DNA of 64,000 nt from JAAYXS01 sp964550375. Its GTDB lineage: Bacteria > Planctomycetota > Phycisphaerae > UBA1845 > Fen-1342. The notes beneath the pieces are model-generated. The model ran no database searches. It saw only the letters and a program-made list of their open reading frames with translations, and was not told where the DNA came from. Of this stretch, positions 25,780 to 34,876 are shown one piece after another. Made by a program: the position numbers and the translations under genes. The stretch's first letter is position 1. Every line of letters starts with the position of its first letter. The DNA lies in assembly GCA_964550375.1 (NCBI GenBank), contig CAZJYX010000020.1, positions 9,531 through 73,530 of the forward strand. Direction: 5' to 3'.

Positions 25780-26934
25780 TCAAACCGCCCGCAAGGACGC
25801 CACGATTGCCTGCCGCGTGGCCTGCCAGGCCGGCACCAGCCCGGCCACAATGCCCAGCAGCGCCGCCGTCAGCAGCCCGCCGACAAACACGCTCGGCCCG
25901 GCGAGCACGGGGATGCTCAGGCCGTCCACCGACAGCGCGAAGTTGCCCCAGTGCAGGATCCCAAACGCGATGGCGCAGCCCACGCCGCCGCCGGCCAGAC
26001 TGAGCACCAGACCCTCGCCCACGATCAGCCGGGCAATCAGGCCGCCGCGATATCCCAGGGTTTGCAGGATGGCGTGCTCGCGCACGCGGTCCTGCACCGA
26101 CAGCACAATCGCGTTGCCGATCAGGGCCAGTACGGCCGCCAGGCAACCCCAGCCCAGCCACCGCATGAACCCCACGATCTCGACAATGTCCGCCGCCACC
26201 CGGGCCACAAAAGCCTTCTCCGGGCTGGTGTACGTCGGCTCCTGGTCAACGGCGAACCGCTCATCGATCGCGGCCGCGACCGCGTCGAGCTGCTCCGGAT
26301 CACGCACCTTCACGTTGAACTGCGTAACGATGCCGCCCGCCCGGCTGCCGGACGCGTACTGCAAGAAGTCGAGGTGGACGTAGGCGACGTTTTGGTCCTG
26401 CAGCTCGTCGGAACGCACGATGCCGGCCAAGTGGACATTGATGCCGGCAGTCTCAAACTGGTCCCCGACCTTCAGCCCGCGCCGCTGCGCCACCATTTCG
26501 CCGACCAGGGCCGCATCGCTCCGCCGCTCCCAGGCGGCCAGCGATCCCGCCAACAGCTCGAAGCCGGGCGCAAAGCCCTGCAGAAACGGTTCGCTCGGCA
26601 CACCGCGGAACGTCAGGATATCCAGGCTGGCTCGGCAGTTGCTTACAACAATCTTCACCGGCACCACACTCTCAACGCCCGGCACGCGGGCAATCTGCTG
26701 CTCGTAAGATTGCGGCAGGCGGCTTGTGAACGGGCAGAAGCGGTCCTTCCGGTACACCACCAGCGTCGTGTCGGTCGCGTTCGTAACCGTGGCCGCCTCG
26801 ACGCCGGACTGCATGGCCTGCACGGCCGCAAACATGAACATGGCCACACCGACGCCCATCATCGTGAGTGCGCTGCGCGCCCGATGGCGGACGACCTGCT
26901 TCAGAATCAGTGGAATGAACCGGGGTGCTACCAT
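25780..26934 (-). CDS. ABC transporter permease, MacB/FtsX type (first)
   Basis: A 384-residue protein with the same plan: N-terminal helix (about 15-35), extracytoplasmic domain, three C-terminal helices with REHAILQTLGYRGGLIARL as the FtsX coupling motif. Its start lies inside the end of the ATPase gene (7-base overlap), so the two are translationally coupled. With the second permease it would make a heterodimeric exporter, unlike MacB, which is a homodimer with fused ATPase. Confidence 0.87.
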   Translation of the reverse strand: MVAPRFIPLILKQVVRHRARSALTMMGVGVAMFMFAAVQAMQSGVEAATVTNATDTTLVVYRKDRFCPFTSRLPQSYEQQIARVPGVESVVPVKIVVSNCRASLDILTFRGVPSEPFLQGFAPGFELLAGSLAAWERRSDAALVGEMVAQRRGLKVGDQFETAGINVHLAGIVRSDELQDQNVAYVHLDFLQYASGSRAGGIVTQFNVKVRDPEQLDAVAAAIDERFAVDQEPTYTSPEKAFVARVAADIVEIVGFMRWLGWGCLAAVLALIGNAIVLSVQDRVREHAILQTLGYRGGLIARLIVGEGLVLSLAGGGVGCAIAFGILHWGNFALSVDGLSIPVLAGPSVFVGGLLTAALLGIVAGLVPAWQATRQAIVASLRAV

Positions 26935-27641
26935 TGGGCTGCCTCCACGCCGACGGCCGCGACTTCATCCGCCTCCACCAGCCGACCCTTCTCCAAATGC
27001 AGCGTGTGTGCCGCATGCTCAGCACAATGCGCATCGTGCGTCACCATGATGAGCGTCTTGCCCAGCTCCCGGTTCAGCCGGACCAGCAGCGCCATGACGG
27101 CCTTGGCCGCCCGGGCGTCGAGATCGCCGGTCGGCTCGTCCGCGACGATGATCCGCGGATCGGTGACGATCGCGCGCGCAATGGCCACGCGCTGCTCCTG
27201 CCCACCGCTCAATTGACGCGGGTAATGATCGTGCCGATCCGCCAGATCAACCAGTTCCAGCGCCAGGGCCACCTTGCGGTGCCGCTCCTTCCGCGTCAGC
27301 TTGTGCAGCAGCAGCGGCAGCTCGACGTTCTCATACGCCGTGAGCGTCGGCACCAGGTTGTAGAGCTGGAAGATGTAGCCGACGTATTCGTTCCGCCACG
27401 CCGCCAGTTGCCCGGTGGTCATTGCGGAGAGCTCACGTCCGTCTATCTTCAGGCTGCCGGACGTGGGCCGGTCGATGCCGGCGATGAGGTTCAGCAGCGT
27501 CGTCTTGCCGCTGCCCGAAGGCCCCATCAACGCCAGGAAGTCACCGTCCGCGACGTCCAGGCCCAGGTCCTTCAGCGGCGTGATTGTCAGCTCACCTTTC
27601 TTGTACGAGCGCGTCAGCCCGCGACATTCAATAAGTGCCAT
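26928..27641 (-). CDS. ABC transporter ATPase, LolD/MacB type
   Basis: A 237-residue ATPase; the start is the ATG with GGAGG 10 bases upstream, although the frame extends further. Walker A is GPSGSGKT (40-47), the signature LSGGQ is at 144-148, Walker B IIVADE is at 164-169 and the switch His is H202. The Q-loop segment (FQLYNLVPTLTAYENV) is typical of the MacB/LolD class. It powers the two FtsX-type permeases encoded next to it. Confidence 0.93.
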   Translation of the reverse strand: MALIECRGLTRSYKKGELTITPLKDLGLDVADGDFLALMGPSGSGKTTLLNLIAGIDRPTSGSLKIDGRELSAMTTGQLAAWRNEYVGYIFQLYNLVPTLTAYENVELPLLLHKLTRKERHRKVALALELVDLADRHDHYPRQLSGGQEQRVAIARAIVTDPRIIVADEPTGDLDARAAKAVMALLVRLNRELGKTLIMVTHDAHCAEHAAHTLHLEKGRLVEADEVAAVGVEAAQW

Positions 27642-27660
27642 CGTCCTTGCCTCCATCCAT

Positions 27661-29220
27661 TCAAACACCGCCCCTGACGGACGCCTCGCCGATGATGTTG
27701 ATGCGATCGCCATCGGCCAGACCCGCCGGCGGGTCGGCAATCAGCCGGTCGCCCGGCTGCAAACCTTCCGTTATCTCAATCCAGTCACTCATTCGCCCGC
27801 GGCCCACAACGACCGCGCGGCTGACCGCCACGTTGCTGCCCTGATTCGCGACCCACACGCGCCCCTGGCCGTCGGCCCCGCCCAGAACCAGCCGCTCGGG
27901 CGCGAACACGCGCTGCTCAACGCCGGTCGCCGCCGGCTGCGCCGTCGCGAGAAACCGCGCCCGCGCGAGCATCTCCGGCTTGACCTCCGACGTCGGATCC
28001 TTCATCGCGACCTTCACTTGCAGCGTGTTCTTCTGGATATCCGCTTCGTTGACGATCCGCGTCACGTGACCGTGGAACACCCGGTCCGGCAGCACGTCCA
28101 CCACGATCTCCGCCTCCTGGCCGACGCCGACCTTCGCCGAGTCAACCAGCGGCACATCCACGCGCACCTGCAGCTTCCGCGGGTCGTACACGCGCAGAAC
28201 CTGCGCCGATTGCGGGTTGTCGCCGCCGAGCATCAGCTTCGAGCCCGGCGCCGCCAGCCTGACCATCACGATTCCGTCCACGGGCGAACGCACTTCCATC
28301 CGCTCCAGCCGCAGCCGCGCCTCGTCGCGCCGGGACCGAGCCTCGGCCAGGGCGGCCTGCGACCGCGCCACCGCGGCCTGTGCCTCGTCCAGCGCCCGCC
28401 GTTCCGGTATTCGCAGCCGCAGGTTCTCGCCCGCGGCGAGCACCTCGGCCTCCGCCGCCGCAGCCTGTGCTTCCAGGATCGGCCGGCGCGCTCGCATGGC
28501 GGCCACGACGGCCTGCTGCTCAAGGTGTTGTTGGCGGGCGCGGATGAGCTCGATGTCGCTAGCCAGCCCGCTTTCGTATAGCGGTCCAACGCGGCGATGT
28601 TCGGCCTCGAGATAGGTCGCCAGCGCTTCCGCCGCCGCCAACTCCGCCGGCCAACGCTCCAGCTCGGCTTTCCGTTCCCGCAGCGCGGCCTCGGCCGTTG
28701 CGAGCTTCCGCGTCAGCTCGATCGGGTTGTCCCAATCGCGCTGTGCCGCCGACAAGGCCGCATCCGCCGCCAGCACCTCGGCCTCCCGTTGCGCCACCAG
28801 GGCCTCGGCCTGCTCCAGCGCCAGGCGCGCATCATCCGGCACCATGCGGGCTACAATCTGGCCGGCGCTCACCGGCTCGCCCTCCAGGACCAGCACGTCC
28901 TCAACCACGCCGTCCGCCAGCGCCGAGACCGCCACCGCGAATGGATCCGCCTCGACCCACCCGGGCGCCTGAACCGTTACCGCGCCTGGGCCGGCCTCAC
29001 CCGTTCCCGCTTTCACGACCACTGGCACAACCCTCACTGGCGTCGCCGGCCACAGGGACTCCCCGGCCGCCCATGCCAAGACGGCCGCGGTAGCCACAAA
29101 CACAACCGCCGGCAGCAGGACGCGCGTCTTCCAGCGCGCCCGCGGCAGGGGCACGCGATCGGCCGGCTCACCCGCCATCTCCGATCTCGCGAGTACCGCC
29201 AGATCTGCTTGTTGATTCAT
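27661..29220 (-). CDS. HlyD-family membrane fusion protein of ABC exporter
   Basis: A 519-residue protein, started at the ATG with AGGAG upstream. A single N-terminal membrane helix (about 34-55) is followed by a lipoyl/barrel-sandwich half, a long alpha-helical hairpin (about 120-290, Ala/Glu/Arg-rich coiled coil) and the returning lipoyl segment with PVDGIVMVRL. Such proteins bridge an inner-membrane exporter to an outer-membrane channel. It is first in the operon, before the ATPase and two permeases. No TolC-like channel gene is in the window. Confidence 0.88.
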   Translation of the reverse strand: MNQQADLAVLARSEMAGEPADRVPLPRARWKTRVLLPAVVFVATAAVLAWAAGESLWPATPVRVVPVVVKAGTGEAGPGAVTVQAPGWVEADPFAVAVSALADGVVEDVLVLEGEPVSAGQIVARMVPDDARLALEQAEALVAQREAEVLAADAALSAAQRDWDNPIELTRKLATAEAALRERKAELERWPAELAAAEALATYLEAEHRRVGPLYESGLASDIELIRARQQHLEQQAVVAAMRARRPILEAQAAAAEAEVLAAGENLRLRIPERRALDEAQAAVARSQAALAEARSRRDEARLRLERMEVRSPVDGIVMVRLAAPGSKLMLGGDNPQSAQVLRVYDPRKLQVRVDVPLVDSAKVGVGQEAEIVVDVLPDRVFHGHVTRIVNEADIQKNTLQVKVAMKDPTSEVKPEMLARARFLATAQPAATGVEQRVFAPERLVLGGADGQGRVWVANQGSNVAVSRAVVVGRGRMSDWIEITEGLQPGDRLIADPPAGLADGDRINIIGEASVRGGV

Positions 29221-29332
29221 CACGATCTCCTGCCACATCCAGCCTCACCGCCGGCGCATACGCGTGCCGACAATGCAACGCCGACAGCCACCTAGGGCGG
29301 CGACATAACGCAAATGTCTTACTGGAAAGTGG

Positions 29333-29752
29333 TTAGGAGCGAGGCGGGTGCAGGGGACCGTCTACGACAACGTTGGGCGGAAACAGGCCCCCGCCGTCAA
29401 CCGCGAACCCCCGATCATCAAGCTTGAGAAACTCGGAGTCCACCGACCGCGCGACACAGTAGATCGTCAGACCCAGGCAGCACGGCGAGGCACAGTTCCT
29501 CGGGCAACCGTGCGAGCGCCCTGGATCCTCGTCGGACGGCGACTTGCTGTTGCAGTCAGCGTGCTTCGCGGCAAAGACGCCGGCAACGACGGCCAAACCG
29601 GAGCAGCATCCAGTCTGTTCGCTAACCTCTTCATGGGAAGCGTTTTGCGCGCAGCACAAACACGCCGGCAGCGCTCGCGGCGGCACCACCAGGCCGACGA
29701 TCACGAGCACCAGCGGTGCCAAAAAGAACCTCTTGAGCTGCGCAAACTTCAA
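29333..29752 (-). CDS. Small Cys-rich secreted protein
   Basis: A protein of 139 residues if the TTG with GGAG 8 bases upstream is used. That start gives a clean signal peptide (FLAPLVLVIVGLVV). The open frame reaches an ATG at 29818, but that ATG overlaps the candidate -10 box and is unlikely to be the start. About ten cysteines occur, mostly as CxCC, CC, CxxxC and CC clusters (CLCCAQ, TGCCSG, CPRNCASPCC), which suggests metal binding or disulfides outside the cytoplasm. I recognise no family. It precedes the exporter operon on the same strand. Confidence 0.5.
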   Translation of the reverse strand: MKFAQLKRFFLAPLVLVIVGLVVPPRALPACLCCAQNASHEEVSEQTGCCSGLAVVAGVFAAKHADCNSKSPSDEDPGRSHGCPRNCASPCCLGLTIYCVARSVDSEFLKLDDRGFAVDGGGLFPPNVVVDGPLHPPRS

Positions 29753-29795
29753 CGCAAGGACTCCATCGCTCGGGACTGCGCGGGCAGACCCCAAG

Positions 29796-29814
29796 GCGTA
29801 TAACGAGTATACGC
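29796..29814. promoter_or_regulatory. Candidate operator palindrome
   Basis: GCGTATA, five bases, then TATACGC: a perfect 7-bp inverted repeat. It covers the -10 box of the candidate promoter for the Cys-rich gene, so a dimeric repressor bound here would block transcription. The regulator is not encoded nearby. Confidence 0.5.
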
Positions 29815-29834
29815 ACATCGAGGTCTAGCAGCAA
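29806..29834 (-). promoter_or_regulatory. Candidate sigma-70 promoter for the Cys-rich gene
   Basis: On the - strand, TTGCTG (-35, 3 of 6 plus the TTG core) and TATACT (-10, 5 of 6) are exactly 17 bases apart. The predicted transcript starts about 45 bases upstream of the TTG start codon. Confidence 0.5.
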
Positions 29835-30055
29835 CGCCATTCCGCGGTCCCGGTAGCTGGGGGCAGTTCAGGCCAATAATCTGGTCGGCGCATGCCAGAA
29901 GCGGCGGATCCGTGGCGCGCCACCGGGCCACACCACGGGCAAAACCCCGATGCTGCATGTCCTATATGTGGCCGCCCTCATCAGCGCATGGCCCCAACCG
30001 TCACTGCGGTAAACGGAATGTTAATCGGGCGGGTTGCCGGACCTGCGGCCTTAAA

Positions 30056-30946
30056 TCATCGGGCGGCGGCGGTCAGAGCGCGTCTGGCGGGCGCACGCGA
30101 GCAACCGCCGCGGCGAACCGCATGGGCGTGGTCGCGCGTGTACTCACGCGGGTCGGAATCGCGGAACAGGACCTCAAAGCCGGCCGCGGAAAGCGCCGCG
30201 CTCACCTCGTCCCGCGTGGCCAGGGTGGGATCCTGGGCGGCACGGAAATCGTGGCAGGCAATGCACAGGTGCGGAGCGCAGGCCAGGGTCGCCGTCATAC
30301 CGCGCAACGCCTGCCGCTCGGCACCTTCAATGTTCATCTTCACAAAGTCAACGTGTTCGACGCCGGCTTCAGCCAGCAACGCGTCAAGCGTGTCGCCGCG
30401 CACCGCAAAGCCCGCGCCGCCGGCCGCCCTTATGCGGTTCGAGGCGTCATGCCGCCCGTCCTCAATCGTTACGACGCCCGGCTTGTCCGTGACGGCCGCA
30501 TGCACACAAGTGACATTGTCCAGCCCGTTGCGCCGACAAGCCGCTTGCAGCCGACAGAAGGTGACCGGGTGGGCTTCGATCGCGACAACGCGGCCCGTTG
30601 GTCCAACGGCCTCCGCGAACACCAGCACATCACCGCCGTCGCCGGCACCGACGTCAACAATCACGTGGCCGGGCAGCGGCCTATAACTATGGAACCACTG
30701 GTCGCGAGCACTCTCGATCACGCGGTCGGCCGTCCGCGGCCAAGCCGCGATCTGCGGCGGATAGAGATCGAAGCGCGGGCGGTCCGCAAACCAACGGCCA
30801 TCAACCGCATGAAGCCAAACTCCGTCGTACGCAACCTTTACGTCCGCCCGCGTCAGGCGGCGGGCATAAGAGTTCAGCAGCCACGCCAGCACGCGCCGGC
30901 CGCCACGTCGGTCCAGTACTCGAATCATCCAGCTTGCAAGCGACAT
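30056..30946 (-). CDS. FkbM-family SAM-dependent methyltransferase
   Basis: A 296-residue protein, start at the ATG with GGAAGG upstream. SAM-binding motif I is IVDVGAGDGG (residues 96-105). VVAIEAHP follows as motif II, and FVKMNIEGAE is the FkbM hallmark. FkbM-type enzymes O-methylate sugars or antibiotics; the substrate here is unknown. The C-terminal tail is Arg/Ala-rich. No sugar-biosynthesis gene is adjacent. Confidence 0.82.
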   Translation of the reverse strand: MSLASWMIRVLDRRGGRRVLAWLLNSYARRLTRADVKVAYDGVWLHAVDGRWFADRPRFDLYPPQIAAWPRTADRVIESARDQWFHSYRPLPGHVIVDVGAGDGGDVLVFAEAVGPTGRVVAIEAHPVTFCRLQAACRRNGLDNVTCVHAAVTDKPGVVTIEDGRHDASNRIRAAGGAGFAVRGDTLDALLAEAGVEHVDFVKMNIEGAERQALRGMTATLACAPHLCIACHDFRAAQDPTLATRDEVSAALSAAGFEVLFRDSDPREYTRDHAHAVRRGGCSRAPARRALTAAAR

Positions 30947-31112
30947 ATGCCTTCCAGTCACGGGTGTCGACAACGCCGGCGGAAGAGCCGGCCCCACTAC
31001 TAATCCATCGGCGTTTCCCGCCGCCCCGCCGAACCACGCCGCCGGCGCGTCGCGGTGGCCAGGCCCGGCCATCTGCGGTCTAATAGCCGCCCCGCATCAG
31101 TGGAGACCTGCC

Positions 31113-32519
31113 GTGAAGCAACACGACCTGATCGTCATCGGCGCCGGACCCGGCGGCTACGTCGCCGCCCTGCGCGCCGCCCAGCTCGGCCTGTCCGTCG
31201 CCTGCGTCGAGCAGGAACCCACCCTCGGCGGTACCTGCCTGCGCGTCGGCTGCATCCCCAGCAAAGCGCTCCTGGAGTCGAGCGAGCACTATGCGGCCGC
31301 CCGCAATAGCTTCGCCGAGCACGGCGTCCGCCTCGCCGGCGTCGAGCTGGACCTCGACGCCATGCTCAAACGCAAGAACCGCATCGTCAGCACGCTGACC
31401 AAGGGCATCGAGGCGCTCTTCAAGAAGAACGGCGTCACGCGCTACCACGGCCACGCCCGCCTGAACGGCCCCGGCCGCGTAGTTGTCGCACCCGTCGGAT
31501 CAGCGGGGGACGCGCCCGGCGACGCGCAGGAACTGACATCCAAGCACATACTCATCGCCAGCGGCAGCAAACCCGCCACCATCCCCGGCGTCGAACTCGA
31601 CGGCGACCGCATCGGCACCAGCACCGAGGCCCTCTCCTACACCGCCGTGCCCGCACACCTCGTCGTCATCGGCGCCGGCTACATCGGCCTCGAACTCGGT
31701 TCAGTGTGGGCGCGCCTGGGTGCCAAGGTCACGTTCCTGGAATACCTCGACCACATTCTCCCCGGCACCGATCAGGAGATCGCCGCGGACGCGCTGAAGC
31801 TCTTCCAGAAGCAAGAGCTCGAGTTCCACCTCGGCAGCCGCGTGACCGCCGCCCGCGTCACCGGCACAGGCTGCGTCGTCGAACGCGCCGCAGGCGCGCC
31901 GATCGAATGCGACCGCGTGCTCGTCGCCGTCGGCCGCGCTCCCAACACCAACGGCCTCGGCCTCGAATCCGCCGGCATCCAGTTGGACGAGCGCGGCCGT
32001 ATCCCGGTCAATGAGCACTACGCCACCAGCGCCGCCGGCGTCTACGCGATCGGCGACGTCATCCCGGGCCCGATGCTGGCCCACAAGGCCGAGGATGAAG
32101 GCATCGCCTGCGTCGAACAGATCGTCACCGGCTACGGCCACGTGAACTACGACGCCATCCCCGGCATCTGCTACACCGAGCCCGAAATCGCCGGCGTCGG
32201 CCGCACCGAGGAGCAGTTGCAGCAGCAGGGCACCGAATACCGCAAGGGCGTCTTCCCCTTCCGCGCCAACGGCCGCGCCCGCGCCCTCGGCCAGGTCGAG
32301 GGCAAGGTCAAGATCCTCGCGGACGCAAAGACCGACCGCATCCTCGGCGTGCACATAATCGGCCCCCGCGCCGGCGACCTGATTGCCGAAGCCACGGCCG
32401 CCATCGAGTTCGGCGCCAGCAGCGAGGACCTCGCCCGCTGCTGCCACGCCCACCCCACGCTCTCCGAAGCACTCAAGGAGGCCGCCTTGGCCGTCCATGG
32501 CCGCGCCCTGCACGCCTGA
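31113..32519 (+). CDS. lpdA: Dihydrolipoyl dehydrogenase (E3)
   Basis: A 468-residue flavoprotein with a GTG start and GTGGAG upstream. FAD binding: IGAGPGGYVAA. Redox disulfide C42/C47 (GGTCLRVGCIPS). NAD binding: VIGAGYIGLELG. The active-site pair is H447 and E452 (HPTLSE). It reoxidises the lipoyl group of 2-oxoacid dehydrogenase or glycine-cleavage complexes using NAD+. No E1 or E2 gene is adjacent, so it probably serves several complexes. Confidence 0.96.
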   Translation: MKQHDLIVIGAGPGGYVAALRAAQLGLSVACVEQEPTLGGTCLRVGCIPSKALLESSEHYAAARNSFAEHGVRLAGVELDLDAMLKRKNRIVSTLTKGIEALFKKNGVTRYHGHARLNGPGRVVVAPVGSAGDAPGDAQELTSKHILIASGSKPATIPGVELDGDRIGTSTEALSYTAVPAHLVVIGAGYIGLELGSVWARLGAKVTFLEYLDHILPGTDQEIAADALKLFQKQELEFHLGSRVTAARVTGTGCVVERAAGAPIECDRVLVAVGRAPNTNGLGLESAGIQLDERGRIPVNEHYATSAAGVYAIGDVIPGPMLAHKAEDEGIACVEQIVTGYGHVNYDAIPGICYTEPEIAGVGRTEEQLQQQGTEYRKGVFPFRANGRARALGQVEGKVKILADAKTDRILGVHIIGPRAGDLIAEATAAIEFGASSEDLARCCHAHPTLSEALKEAALAVHGRALHA

Positions 32520-32547
32520 CGGACGAACTCCTGGCCGCCTCCCCACC

Positions 32548-33669
32548 TCACGACATCGCGGCGCACTCCGCCGCCACGCCCTGCAAGGCCTGCTCGTACG
32601 CCGCCAGCGTCCGCGACGCGGCCGCCGACCAGGTGAACTCCGCCGCCACCCGCCGCGCCAGCGCATCCGACGGCGCGGCGCTCAAAGCGTCCTCGACCGC
32701 CTCGCGAATCGAGTCCGGCTCGTCCGGCTCACAGTAATGCGCCTCGTCCCCGAAGTACTCGCGCGTGCACCCGCCCGGCGTAACCACCAGCCTGCAGCCG
32801 CACAACGCCGCCTCCAGGCTCGCCAGCCCCGGCGTCTCGTACCAGCTTACACAGGCATGCACACGCGCGCTGCGGTAATACCGCCCCAGTTGCTCCGCCG
32901 GCCGCTGCCCGATCAGTTCCGTGTGCGTCCCGGCCGCCCGGCAGCAGCGCCGATAGTAATCGTGGCTGTAACGCCCCGGTCCGCCCACCAGCCGCAACGG
33001 AATACCCGTGCCCCGCAACGCCTCGATCAGCGCCAGTTGGTTCTTCCGCGGCTCGATCCGCCCCACACACAGCACACCCCGCCGGCCCGTTTCGTCCGCA
33101 GTACCATCCCCCAGCGCCGCCGCGTCGGCCGCGTTCGGCACAACCACCGCCGGCCGCCGCACGCCAAAACGCCGCTCAATCTGCTCAACCTCAGCGCGGC
33201 TGTTCGGCAGCAGCACGTTGACTGATTCCAAAATGTACCGCACCGCCCGCCGAAAACCCCACGACGGCCCCCGCAGTGCGACTATGGACCGCTCGTCCGC
33301 GGCCCGCATCGCCCAGCGCTGCGCCAGCCGCAGATTCTGGTATAGCCGGCTCCCGCCCAGCCGGGCCAGCACGCCCTGGAAGCCGGCCCGGCCCCCAATG
33401 TCGAACTCGTCCGCCGGCCAGTAGATCGTGCTCAGCACCGCGGGCCGCCCGGCCGCGCGGATCTGCCGACACCAGACATGGTTCTCCCACACGCGATCCA
33501 GGTGAAACAGGTGCACGACGTCGTAGCCGTGCATGCGCGGCCGCACGCCGCTGGCCAGCTCGACCTGCACCCCCCCCGCGCGCAACGCCTCCGCCGTCTT
33601 CAGGACTTGTGTAGTGTCGCCCCCCGTATGCTCACACAGATTCTGGCGCACCAGCATAAGAACGCGCAT
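32548..33669 (-). CDS. Family 4 glycosyltransferase
   Basis: A 373-residue protein of the GT-B fold. The N-terminal half starts MRVLMLVRQN with HTGGDTTQ, and the C-terminal half has VLCVGRIEPRKNQL and the donor-site motif EAALCGCRLVVTPGG, typical of GT4. It is cytoplasmic and retaining. The acceptor is unknown; surface polysaccharide is likely. The ATG is preferred over an upstream TTG. It converges on lpdA. Confidence 0.85.
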   Translation of the reverse strand: MRVLMLVRQNLCEHTGGDTTQVLKTAEALRAGGVQVELASGVRPRMHGYDVVHLFHLDRVWENHVWCRQIRAAGRPAVLSTIYWPADEFDIGGRAGFQGVLARLGGSRLYQNLRLAQRWAMRAADERSIVALRGPSWGFRRAVRYILESVNVLLPNSRAEVEQIERRFGVRRPAVVVPNAADAAALGDGTADETGRRGVLCVGRIEPRKNQLALIEALRGTGIPLRLVGGPGRYSHDYYRRCCRAAGTHTELIGQRPAEQLGRYYRSARVHACVSWYETPGLASLEAALCGCRLVVTPGGCTREYFGDEAHYCEPDEPDSIREAVEDALSAAPSDALARRVAAEFTWSAAASRTLAAYEQALQGVAAECAAMS

Positions 33670-33825
33670 GGTCGTCAACCCGCTTGTGAGCAGCCGCGTC
33701 CGGCCGCAACGAAGCGCCGTGCCTCGCCGCCACCGGCACGCCGGCGACCACCTCCTATGATCCGGTAGCCGGCCACTCCAGACAAGCGCGAAATGCCCCG
33801 CTCTGACCGGCTCGCAGCCATACGC

Positions 33826-34638
33826 CTACGGCCGGTCGGATCCCTCCGCCAGCACCCGGCGGCACAGCCGCGCGACTGCCGCCCGCACGGCGCCGCTGAA
33901 CGGAATCGCATAGCCGCGCTGCGCTTCGCCCGCTCCGGCGGTGGCGACGTTGACCCCGATCATCCGCCCTTGATCATCGACCAGTGGCCCGCCGCTGAAG
34001 CCCGGCTCCAGCACCGCCGTGCTCTCGATCAGATCGCCGTAGTCACGCAGGTGGGCAGGATCTAGGCTGCCGTCCAGGTCGTGCGCCGGGCCCGTAATGA
34101 CGCCCGGCCGTACCAACGCTCCCTGCCCCGGCTTCGGGCAGCCCACCGCCGCCACGCGCGCCCCGTGCTCCGGGACAGCCGGTGCTGGCACCACCGCCAA
34201 CACATCGTCGGCAGCGATGATCAGAACGGCCAGATCATAGCGCGCGTCTATTACGACGCGCGCCGGTCGGCAACTGGACCCGTCCTGGAACACCACCTGC
34301 ACATCCACGGCATCCTTCAGCACGTGCGCCGCCGTCAGCACGCAGCCGCCCGGATGCACGACCACGCCCGTCCCGCCGGATTGCAGCGCTAGCGGGCGCG
34401 CCGCCGCCTCCGCCGCGCGCCCTGAAACCTCAGAACCCGCCACTTCCGTGCGAACGTGGACCACCGCTGACTCAGCCCGACTAAGGAAACACCGCCAGAC
34501 CGACTGGTTGAAGCCCCTGACCGCCACCGCCTCCCGCGTGGGAGCCGGCGTACCCGGGCCGGGCTGCGTGGGCGCGGAGCGCGTGCAACTGCCGACCAGC
34601 AGCAAGGCGAAGAGCAGGAAGCCGCCGACGCGTCCCAT
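33826..34638 (-). CDS. Trypsin-like serine protease lipoprotein
   Basis: A 270-residue protein, start at the ATG with GAGGAG 8 bases upstream. The signal peptide ends in LVGSC, with C18 as lipid anchor. After a Pro/Thr linker the catalytic domain has a complete triad: H105 (LTAAHV), D135 (YDLAVL) and S215 (GFSGGP). There is no PDZ domain, unlike the DegP-type proteins of the VWA operon. An envelope-anchored protease is the likely role. Confidence 0.85.
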   Translation of the reverse strand: MGRVGGFLLFALLLVGSCTRSAPTQPGPGTPAPTREAVAVRGFNQSVWRCFLSRAESAVVHVRTEVAGSEVSGRAAEAAARPLALQSGGTGVVVHPGGCVLTAAHVLKDAVDVQVVFQDGSSCRPARVVIDARYDLAVLIIAADDVLAVVPAPAVPEHGARVAAVGCPKPGQGALVRPGVITGPAHDLDGSLDPAHLRDYGDLIESTAVLEPGFSGGPLVDDQGRMIGVNVATAGAGEAQRGYAIPFSGAVRAAVARLCRRVLAEGSDRP

Positions 34639-34787
34639 AACACGCGCTCCTCTCGCAAAACCAGAGCGCCACCAAGTGAAATGTAGAAAACGTTTCGGCA
34701 CACGCGCCAGACTACCCACACCGTTGCAGACCACCCGTGGCACCGGATTACTCCGGCAGCCAACTGACGATCACGCCCACAACACCT

Positions 34788-34817
34788 TTGACACGGCTAA
34801 GTGTGTGTCCCTAAAAT
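34788..34817 (+). promoter_or_regulatory. Strong candidate promoter for the sigma/kinase pair
   Basis: TTGACA (6 of 6) and TAAAAT (5 of 6) are spaced by 18 bases, and end 59 bases before the GTG start of the ECF sigma gene. It is a housekeeping-type promoter, not an ECF-type one, so the sigma gene is not obviously self-activated. Confidence 0.6.
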
Positions 34818-34876
34818 GACTTACGTATCAATCCCATCAAGGTCCGGGAAGATCAGCGCGACGACGGGAGTCGAGC

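Noticed and set aside
25483..27216. A 577-codon + strand open frame opposite the exporter permeases
   Set aside because: Antisense shadow of three recognised genes, with low-complexity Arg/Gln/His composition and no motif.
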